Both the position numbers and the translations under genes were made by a program. From the NCBI RefSeq assembly GCF_946902905.1, contig NZ_OX336385.1, forward strand, positions 1,360,501 through 1,424,500: a stretch of 64,000 nucleotides of DNA. Reading direction: 5' to 3'. Position 1 is the stretch's first letter; each line of letters begins with the position of its first letter. The notes beneath the pieces were generated by a model. That model was not told the origin of the DNA. It saw nothing but the letters and a program-made list of their open reading frames with translations, and ran no database searches. Below, piece after piece: positions 57,129 through 64,000 of the stretch. The stretch is from Streptococcus sp. Marseille-Q6470. Its GTDB lineage: Bacteria > Bacillota > Bacilli > Lactobacillales > Streptococcaceae.

Positions 57129-57743
57129 ATGAAAAAAATTGGATTTATCTGGGATTTAGATGGGACCTTACTGGATTCTTATGAAGCGATTTTAGCAGGA
57201 ATCGAGGAAACCTATCGTCAGTTTTCTCTTCCTTATGATAAGAAAGAAGTTCGAGAGTTTATCTTGAAATATTCTGTCCAGGATTTATTGGAGCAAGTGG
57301 CAAAAGAGCGAGGACTAGATGTAGGACTTCTCAATCAAGTTCGTGCTCAGAGCTTGGCTGAAAAAAATGCTCAAGTGGTTCTGATGCCAGGGGCACGTGA
57401 GGTTCTAGCTTGGGCAGATCAGCAAGGAATTCAGCAATTTGTCTATACTCATAAAGGAGACAATGCCTTTACCATTTTACGTGATCTAGGATTGGATGCT
57501 TATTTTACAGAAATTTTGACAAGCCAGAGCGGTTTTGCTCGTAAACCAAGTCCAGAAGCAGCTACCTACCTTATCAATAAATACCATTTAAATCCAGAAC
57601 AGACCTATTATATAGGCGACAGAACCTTGGATATCGAATTTGCTCAGAATAGTGCCATTCAGAGTATCAATTTCCTTGCCTCTCCCGCAGCTTGTAATCA
57701 ACAGATAGAGCAATTAGAAGATATTAGCTCGCTTTCTTTCTAG
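57129..57743 (+). CDS. HAD-superfamily hydrolase
   Basis: 204 residues. Motif 1 DLDGTLLDS (nucleophile Asp9, acid/base Asp11), motif 2 in FVYTHKGDNA, motif 3 Lys in FARKPSPEAATYLI, motif 4 in YYIGDRTLDIEFAQN. A phosphoglycolate-phosphatase-like subgroup with a cap domain after motif 1. The substrate is unknown. Co-transcribed with the MATE transporter. The start ATG overlaps the upstream AAGGATGAC ribosome site. Confidence 0.9.
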   Translation: MKKIGFIWDLDGTLLDSYEAILAGIEETYRQFSLPYDKKEVREFILKYSVQDLLEQVAKERGLDVGLLNQVRAQSLAEKNAQVVLMPGAREVLAWADQQGIQQFVYTHKGDNAFTILRDLGLDAYFTEILTSQSGFARKPSPEAATYLINKYHLNPEQTYYIGDRTLDIEFAQNSAIQSINFLASPAACNQQIEQLEDISSLSF

Positions 57744-57838
57744 AGTTTTTTAGGAAGAATGTGTCAGCTTGATGACAAGAAACTAACAAACTATTTCAAG
57801 TAATGTGATTTGTTACAACGAATGTACAGTTCTGTTAA

Positions 57839-57862
57839 ATAGCCCCAAAAGGGCTTTTTTAA
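57839..57862 (+). terminator. Terminator after the HAD gene
   Basis: AGCCCC, loop, GGGGCTTTTTT-type stem (AGCCCCAAAAGGGCTTTTTT). Confidence 0.85.
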
Positions 57863-57918
57863 TTTTTTCTTTGTGTTATGATAGACAGGTACTACATTTG
57901 AAAAGGAGTTTGAATAGT

Positions 57919-59019
57919 ATGAAGAAAAGAATTATTTTAGCATCAACAGTAGCATTATCTTTTGCCCCTGCCTTGGCAACTCAAGCACAAGAAGTAGCAT
58001 GGGCTCCACGTACCGTTGAGCAAATTCAAAACGATATTTCTAAAAGTGAAAACAAAACAAGTTATACAGTCAAGTATGGGGATACTTTAAGCACAATTGC
58101 AGAAGCTTTGGGAGTAGACTTAAATGTCCTTGCTAACTTGAACAAGATCAGCAATATTGATTTGATTTTCCCTGAGACAGTTCTTACTACAACTGTTAAC
58201 GAAGATGAAGAAGTAACAGAAGTTGAAGTATACACACCTCAAGAAAACGGTGGTGAAGGAACAACTGCAACAGCAGATTTGACAAATAACCAAGTCACTG
58301 TTGATGACCAAACTGTACAAGTCGAAGATTTGACACAACCAGTTGAAGAAACTACAGTATCTTCAGAAGAAACAACAGAAGCAACAACTACCACAGTTGA
58401 AGAAGCAACGACTGAAGCTGTAACAGAAGCACCTGTAGTGGAAGAAACAACAACTACAACTGCTGAAACAACAACGGTCGCTGAACCAACTACAACAGTT
58501 GAAGAACCAACGACTACTGTTGAGGAAACAACTACAACAGAAGCTACTACTGAAGAAGTAACAGAAGCTCAATCAGCTCCAGCAACTTACCAAGCTGAAG
58601 CTAGCCAAGGTGCATCAGCAACCTATGCAGCACCAGCCGCTCCTGATTATGCAAGCATTGCAGCTTCAAAATCAGAAAATGCAGGTCTACAACCACAAAC
58701 GGCTGCCTTTAAAGAAGAAGTAGCTAACTTGTTCGGTATCACATCATTTAGTGGGTACCGCCCAGGAGATAGTGGGGATCACGGAAAAGGTCTTGCTATT
58801 GACTTTATGGTTCCAGTAAGTTCAGCTCTTGGAGACCAAATTGCAGATTATGCTATCCAAAATATGGCTAGCCGTGGCATTAGCTACATCATCTGGAAAC
58901 AACGTTTCTACGCACCGTACGATAGCAAATACGGACCAGCCTACACTTGGAATCCAATGCCAGATCGTGGTAGCGTCACAGAAAACCACTATGACCACGT
59001 TCACGTATCTATGAACTAA
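57919..59019 (+). CDS. Secreted LysM protein with M15-like domain
   Basis: 366 residues from the ATG at 57919 (AAAAGGAG upstream; the longer frame from 57805 runs through the terminator). Signal peptide cut near ATQAQ (about 24), one LysM domain (about 48-92, YTVKYGDTLSTIAEALGV), a long Thr/Glu-rich spacer (about 110-250) and a C-terminal domain with HGKGLAIDF and YDHVHVS, which resembles zinc-dependent D,D-peptidases of the M15 type. It probably binds and trims peptidoglycan. Pneumococcal homologues belong to the WalRK regulon. Confidence 0.85.
   Translation: MKKRIILASTVALSFAPALATQAQEVAWAPRTVEQIQNDISKSENKTSYTVKYGDTLSTIAEALGVDLNVLANLNKISNIDLIFPETVLTTTVNEDEEVTEVEVYTPQENGGEGTTATADLTNNQVTVDDQTVQVEDLTQPVEETTVSSEETTEATTTTVEEATTEAVTEAPVVEETTTTTAETTTVAEPTTTVEEPTTTVEETTTTEATTEEVTEAQSAPATYQAEASQGASATYAAPAAPDYASIAASKSENAGLQPQTAAFKEEVANLFGITSFSGYRPGDSGDHGKGLAIDFMVPVSSALGDQIADYAIQNMASRGISYIIWKQRFYAPYDSKYGPAYTWNPMPDRGSVTENHYDHVHVSMN
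58340..58570 (+). repeat. ACA/GAA-rich coding repeat of the LysM protein
   Basis: Imperfect repeats of codons for Thr, Glu, Val and Pro (units like VEETTTT and EATTT) encode the disordered spacer that crosses the cell wall. The repeat number is likely to vary between strains. Confidence 0.75.
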
Positions 59020-59025
59020 GAATAA

Positions 59026-59066
59026 TGAGAAGTTGGGAACTGATTCAGTTTCCACTTCTTTTTTGT
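59026..59066 (+). terminator. Terminator of the LysM gene
   Basis: GAGAAGTTGGGAAC, loop, GTTTCCACTTCTTTTTT. Confidence 0.85.
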
Positions 59067-59169
59067 AAAAATAGTATTTATAAGTGAAATAAAATCTAAA
59101 ACATGATAAAATGTAAGCGGATACAAAATAATACTAGGGCATTAAAATCAGAGAGAAAGGATGATAAAG

Positions 59170-60033
59170 ATGACAAACCGATTAAAAACTCCATTTGAGA
59201 AAACAAGAGATGATTTTGAACAGGAATTTTGCGGAGAAATTGTTGAGCTCTTGATTTTTACCTTCCAAAATGTAAGTGGAGCAATCTCCTTAAAAGATGG
59301 ATGCAAGGTACCGTCAGTAAATTTTAAAGCTAGTGTCAATGCCGCAACCCAGGAATTCTCTGAACGTGAAGGACGTTTGGAATGGCTCCTGACTCCAGAA
59401 GAATTTGAAGAAAAGCGATGGGGATTTAGTTTTGAACCCTACAAAATTCATCGGATCAAATGTCAAAAACGCCCCTTTATGGAGCTAGAGCCATATATGT
59501 CGGAAGTAGCTAACAACTGCTATCGTTTGCTGGAATATTTAGATGACCAATCCACAGATGCTAGATTAGAGACCTTGATTGAAGCTTACCAAAAACCAGT
59601 CATCATTCAAGACGATATTGGTGAATTCACCTTAAATAGAGCCTATTCTTGGTTTGAAGGCTTCATCACTTATGAGGGCGGTAAGATTCATGCTATCTTT
59701 GTTGCGGATGCAGATGAAAGTCTTCCTCCAAGTTCTTTCGATGATCTAAAGAAATTTATGGAAACCTTCCAAGTCCAAGATGCTCGGATTAAAGACTATA
59801 TTGTCAAAGAACTGTGGGAAGCAGCTCAAGACTGGATAGATTCGGATGAAAATGATGTGGAGTTAACAGAAGAGTATTTCACCAACTCTCTTTCCTTGAG
59901 TGAACTATCGATCAACGAAGATGGGGAATTGACCCTCTACTATGATGATAGCGAGGAAATTTTTGCAGGCCATGCCATTGAAGTCGTCATTGATAAAGAG
60001 GGAGAAATCCTTCGAGCAGATTTGGTAGGTTAG
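59170..60033 (+). CDS. DUF2262-domain protein
   Basis: 287 residues from the ATG at 59170 (GAAAGG 9 bases upstream; the ATG at 59161 touches that site). The C-terminal half (EYFTNSLSLSELSINEDGELTLYYDDSEEIFAGHAIEVVIDKEGEI) resembles the DUF2262 domain. The N-terminal half (ETRDDFEQEFC, EWLLTPEEFEEKRWGFSFEP) is not recognised. Strongly acidic, no membrane segment. Function unknown; DUF2262 proteins often occur singly in streptococci and bacilli. Followed by a terminator. Confidence 0.8.
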   Translation: MTNRLKTPFEKTRDDFEQEFCGEIVELLIFTFQNVSGAISLKDGCKVPSVNFKASVNAATQEFSEREGRLEWLLTPEEFEEKRWGFSFEPYKIHRIKCQKRPFMELEPYMSEVANNCYRLLEYLDDQSTDARLETLIEAYQKPVIIQDDIGEFTLNRAYSWFEGFITYEGGKIHAIFVADADESLPPSSFDDLKKFMETFQVQDARIKDYIVKELWEAAQDWIDSDENDVELTEEYFTNSLSLSELSINEDGELTLYYDDSEEIFAGHAIEVVIDKEGEILRADLVG

Positions 60034-60056
60034 TGCTGGGTTTTATCTAGAATATA

Positions 60057-60100
60057 AAAAAACATAGCCTTTTGGGATTAAAACCAAGAGGCTATTTTTT
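60057..60100 (+). terminator. Terminator of the DUF2262 gene
   Basis: AACATAGCCTTTTGG, loop, CCAAGAGGCTATTTTTT. Confidence 0.85.
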
Positions 60101-60117
60101 CGGAGTGAGCAAAATAG

Positions 60118-60165
60118 TTGCATTTTTAATCTGCTTGTATTATACTTGATAAGTCAATAGTTGAC
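60118..60165 (+). promoter_or_regulatory. Promoter and operator of the MarR-DUF1304 pair
   Basis: TTGCAT (60118-60123), 17 bp, TATACT (60141-60146). A perfect palindrome GTCAATAGTTGAC (60153-60165) sits at the start point, with a related GTTAAC at 60175-60180. Confidence 0.7.
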
Positions 60166-60192
60166 AAATCAAATGTTAACAAGGGAATAGAA

Positions 60193-60618
60193 ATGTCAGA
60201 AATCAATGAATTACTGTACCAGCTCCATTTAACAGATCAGACCATCACTCAACTTTTTGAGAAACAATTGGGAATTAGTTTGACCCGCTATCAAATCCTG
60301 CAGTTTTTACTGCAAAAATCACCATGTAACCAAATTGCCGTTCAGGAGAAATTACAAATCGATCAGGCGGCCTTGACTCGTCATTTTAAGATACTGGAGT
60401 CAGAAGGCTATGTCAAACGTAATCGTAATCCTATTAATCAGCGAGAAGTCCTAGTTGAATTAACCCAAGAAGCTAAGAATCAACTCTTGGTCAATCCGCC
60501 TAAACATCACTTGAAAGTGAAGGAGCAGATGGAGAACATCTTATCGACTGGTGAGCAGCAGGAGCTGATAACTTTACTGACTAAACTAGTGTCAGGCTTA
60601 GAAAAAATAGAATTTTAA
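60193..60618 (+). CDS. MarR-family transcription regulator
   Basis: 141 residues. Winged helix with LQKSPCNQIAVQEKLQIDQAALTRHFKILESEGYVKRNRNPINQREVLVELT at about 35-90, then a dimerisation helix. It is followed 10 bases later by a DUF1304 membrane gene, which it probably controls together with itself through the GTCAATAGTTGAC palindrome. The ligand is unknown. Start ATG with AAGGGAATAG upstream. Confidence 0.9.
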   Translation: MSEINELLYQLHLTDQTITQLFEKQLGISLTRYQILQFLLQKSPCNQIAVQEKLQIDQAALTRHFKILESEGYVKRNRNPINQREVLVELTQEAKNQLLVNPPKHHLKVKEQMENILSTGEQQELITLLTKLVSGLEKIEF

Positions 60619-60628
60619 GGAGAAAACC

Positions 60629-60991
60629 ATGTCACTCATTACGACTATTTTAGCAACGATTGTTGCTCTCGAACATTTTTATATCTTTTATTTGGAGAGT
60701 ATGGTAACTCAATCAGACGCAACCAGCCGAGTCTTTAATATGGAAAAGGCAGAGTTGACTCGACCCTCAGTCACCTCACTGTTTAAAAACCAAGGGATTT
60801 ATAATGCCTTGATAGGGGTATTTCTTATCTATGGGATTTATTTCTCACATAGCTTAGAAATCGTAACAATCTTTGTTTTATTTGTCATAGGAGCAGCGAC
60901 TTATGGTGCTTTAACAGCAGACAAAAAAATCATTCTAAAGCAAGGTGGTCCAGCGATCATAACTCTTTTGAGTATCCTCTTATTAAAATAA
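60629..60991 (+). CDS. DUF1304 membrane protein
   Basis: 120 residues, four hydrophobic segments, with ATIVALEHFYIFYLESM and the FKNQGIYNALIGVFLIYGIYF region typical of DUF1304. The function is not known; such genes are often paired with a MarR regulator and linked to stress tolerance. Ends at a strong terminator shared with the convergent DUF975 gene. AAGGAGAAAA precedes the ATG. Confidence 0.88.
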   Translation: MSLITTILATIVALEHFYIFYLESMVTQSDATSRVFNMEKAELTRPSVTSLFKNQGIYNALIGVFLIYGIYFSHSLEIVTIFVLFVIGAATYGALTADKKIILKQGGPAIITLLSILLLK

Positions 60992-61027
60992 AAACAACCA
61001 GCACTTTCTATGAAGGTGCTGGTTTTT
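60990..61027. terminator. Bidirectional terminator between DUF1304 and DUF975 genes
   Basis: AAACAACCAGCAC, loop, GGTGCTGGTTTTTAATAAC. Confidence 0.88.
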
Positions 61028-61038
61028 AATAACTGATC

Positions 61039-61896
61039 TTAAACTTTTCTACGTTTGATTTCAAGTAGTCTCTGATAGAAGAAGATTTGGCTACTATAGA
61101 TATAAGGGAAGATAGAGATACTTGCGATTCCAAAGCTAATCCAGATAAGGATATACCAAGGAAGTAGCTGTAAATCAAGGACAAAGCGTTGGAATTTATA
61201 GCCTTTCATGAGAAAGCGGCTGGTATGCAGCACGCGACTCGGTTTGGCAATTCCGATTGCAAGGGTATCGCATAGGAGTAGTTCAACTTGGGAATAGGCA
61301 TAATATTGTGGCAGATAGATAATGGTTCCCAAAATCATGATTAGGATGCTACCAAAGAAGTAGAGTGCAAAAGTAAGTAGGAAGTGTTCGATATCTGGAT
61401 TTGTCACGTCGACAGATGGAAATTCGGGATGAAGTTCCACAAATTTACGAGCCATTGCACTGCTATAAAAGAGCAAGTAGACTCCAAAAAGATTAGGGAT
61501 GCTCCATAAAAAGAGATAGAAACGCTTGAGTAAGAGAGTTAGAAAAGTCTGGGTAAAGAAGCGATTATCAAGTAAGGACAAGCTATCTTTAAAGGAAAGC
61601 TCTATCTCAGAAATTCTGTAAAGATTAATCGTAGTAAAGAGAGCACCAGCTAGGATGATGGAACTTGTAAATCCAACAGCTATTGGAAAGAGAGCAGACT
61701 GAATCGTGGTCCCTAGAAAGTTCAAGAAGGACTGTTCAAGAATGCCTTCATCAAGTAGGGATAAAGGTCTAATAAAGCTAGAAAGAATCAAGAGGATACT
61801 TGGCAATAAGAAGACAAGCAACAAGCGAGGGTGCTCGGCTTGAAATTGTCTAGCCTGTAGGTGAACTTCTTTTAAATTAATTTTTGGGTACTTCAT
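61039..61896 (-). CDS. DUF975-family membrane protein
   Basis: 285 residues from the ATG at 61896, six hydrophobic segments. The N-terminal basic segment followed by RLLLVFLLPSILLILSSF and the EIELSFKDSLSLLDNRFFTQTFLTLLLKRFYLFLWSIP region are DUF975 features. Function unknown. On this strand TGGTATAAT (-10 box at 61908-61903) lies six bases before the ATG, so the mRNA is probably leaderless. The longer frame reaching 62028 would overlap the tgt start and is not supported. Confidence 0.82.
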   Translation of the reverse strand: MKYPKINLKEVHLQARQFQAEHPRLLLVFLLPSILLILSSFIRPLSLLDEGILEQSFLNFLGTTIQSALFPIAVGFTSSIILAGALFTTINLYRISEIELSFKDSLSLLDNRFFTQTFLTLLLKRFYLFLWSIPNLFGVYLLFYSSAMARKFVELHPEFPSVDVTNPDIEHFLLTFALYFFGSILIMILGTIIYLPQYYAYSQVELLLCDTLAIGIAKPSRVLHTSRFLMKGYKFQRFVLDLQLLPWYILIWISFGIASISIFPYIYSSQIFFYQRLLEIKRRKV

Positions 61897-61911
61897 TCTT
61901 TCATTATACCA
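61894..61911 (-). promoter_or_regulatory. Extended -10 at the DUF975 start, probably leaderless
   Basis: TGGTATAAT, then GAAAGA and the ATG. The start point falls on the first base of the gene. Confidence 0.6.
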
Positions 61912-62009
61912 TAGTTCGTGACAGTTCCTGTTTTTTTTGATAGAATCATACAGTATGCCACTGGGCACAAAGTAAGAACTGGGACTGTCTTTCCCAGCTT
62001 CGGAGGTAA

Positions 62010-63155
<1,146 letters not shown>

Positions 63156-63177
63156 ATGTAGCTTGCTATCCACTATA

Positions 63178-63209
63178 AATCCTAAGTTTTATCTTAGGAT
63201 TTTTCTGTT
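63178..63209 (+). terminator. Terminator of tgt
   Basis: AAATCCTAAG, loop TTTTAT, CTTAGGATTTTTCTG. Confidence 0.88.
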
Positions 63210-63289
63210 TTTTTTGATAAAATAAAGGTACTATGAATGAAAGTTAGATGCCTTTTTTGCCAATCTAACGAATGGAGAATAAACTCGTA

Positions 63290-64000
63290 TGCGTATTAAA
63301 TGGTTTTCCTTAATTAGGATTACAGGCTTGCTTTTGGTACTCTTGTACCATTTTTTTCAGACGCTTTTCCCAGGAGGTTTCTTTGGGGTTGACGTCTTCT
63401 TCACATTTTCAGGTTTTTTAATTACTTCACTATTATTAGAAGAATTTGGACAAAAAGGTAAGATTGATGTCCTAGGATTTTTTAGACGACGCTTCTATCG
63501 AATTTTTCCGCCGGTTGTTTTGATGGTCCTCGTCGTTATGCCCTTCACGTTCTTGGTTCGTCAGGATTATGTGGCAGGAATCGGCGGTCAAATTGCCGGT
63601 GTTCTTGGATTTATGACTAACTTCTATGAAATGTTGACAGGAGGAAGTTATGAATCTCAGTTTATCCCTCACCTCTTTGTTCACAACTGGAGCTTAGCTG
63701 TTGAAGTTCATTACTATATCTTGTGGGGCTTAGCAGTCTGGTTCTTGTCCAAACGAGCAAAAACAAGTGGACAACTACGAGGAATGATTTTCCTACTTTC
63801 CTCAGCAACCTTTATGATTAGCTTCCTTTCTATGTTTATTGGTAGCTTTATCGTTAGTTCCTACTCAACACTCTACTTCTCAACTTTGACTCATGTATTT
63901 CCGTTCTTCTTAGGAAGTGTGCTTGCGACCCTAGTAGGTGTTCGCCATGTAACGCCTCTTCTCAAACGCTTGAATAGAAGCTTGGATTTGAGACAAACCT
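63290..64000 (+). CDS. Acyltransferase-3 family (OatA-like), 5' part only
   Basis: The frame from ATG 63290 is open to the window end, about 237 residues. It starts MRIKWFSLIRITGLLLVLLYHFFQTLFPGGFFGVDVFFTFSGFLITSLLL, the acyltransferase-3 membrane domain with catalytic His in YHFF and the RRFYRIFPP motif. Full proteins of this type (about 600 residues) have an extracellular SGNH domain and O-acetylate peptidoglycan muramic acid, giving lysozyme resistance. TGGAGAATAA precedes the ATG and an inverted repeat (GTTAGAT/ATCTAAC) lies in the leader. Confidence 0.88.

Noticed and set aside
57760-57840. WalR box upstream of the LysM gene
   Set aside because: Several TGT motifs occur (TGTTAC, TGTACA, TGTTAA), but none of the pairs has the required 11-base periodicity, so a WalR site cannot be claimed from sequence alone.
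57805-57918. Upstream extension of the LysM protein frame
   Set aside because: The frame stays open through the HAD terminator and the promoter by chance; the signal peptide begins at 57919 with a good ribosome site.

Overview
The window is chromosomal DNA of a viridans-group Streptococcus (mitis/sanguinis type). The core genes are closest in kind to the pneumococcal ones: manLMN-adhP, uppS-cdsA-rseP-proS, gpsA-galU-pbp1b and ruvB with Cia-type small RNAs. They are arranged as several conserved blocks joined in a strain- or species-specific order. No rRNA, tRNA, CRISPR array or prophage was seen. I saw no copies of the pneumococcal BOX repeat, which argues mildly against S. pneumoniae itself.

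Layout. 1-14000: yebC, a small membrane protein, a MarR regulator with a heterodimeric ABC exporter and three visible operators, a PAP2 phosphatase, a LytTR regulator with a LiaF-like membrane protein, rpmB, an Asp23-like protein with fakA, and a six-gene operon made of two tiny membrane proteins, an ABC exporter, a histidine kinase and a response regulator. 14000-19900 (minus strand): a T-box leader, flavin reductase, GNAT, an AT-rich RES-like gene, then valS; upstream is a small helix-hairpin-helix gene. 19900-26200: uppS, cdsA, rseP, proS and a GH1 glucosidase. 26200-35000 (minus): rhomboid, 5-formyl-THF cyclo-ligase, the two acetyl-DAP pathway genes, an EamA transporter, pbp1b with an Asn-rich tail, galU and gpsA. 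35200-44460: leuS, a yjdF riboswitch and gene, two GNATs, ruvB and a nucleotidyltransferase between two CiaR-type small RNA genes, rsuA and pepC.

44480-48360 is an accessory island. It holds one complete ISL3-family element, a partial second copy of its left end fused in frame to a broken oxidoreductase gene, a DUF4230 protein, an LRR lipoprotein, a nine-codon stub of a second copy of that lipoprotein cut by an IS3-family relic, and an orphan ISL3 right end. 48360-52580 (minus): the mannose PTS manLMN, with cre and CiaR sites, and adhP with a Rex-like site. 52950-64000: a glutamate-cysteine-ligase-like enzyme, thrC, a MATE transporter, a HAD hydrolase, a LysM secreted protein, a DUF2262 protein, MarR with DUF1304, a DUF975 membrane protein, tgt and the start of an OatA-like acyltransferase.

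The main regulatory signals are: a Val-type T-box upstream of an operon that ends in valS; two CiaR-driven small RNAs flanking ruvB plus a CiaR box in the manL leader; a yjdF riboswitch; and three genes (ruvB, rsuA, DUF975) whose extended -10 box lies exactly six bases before the ATG, implying leaderless mRNAs. The less ordinary material is the RES-like gene inside the T-box operon, the layered IS island, and the leaderless promoter pattern. All functions are inferred from the sequence and recalled family knowledge; no searches were run.
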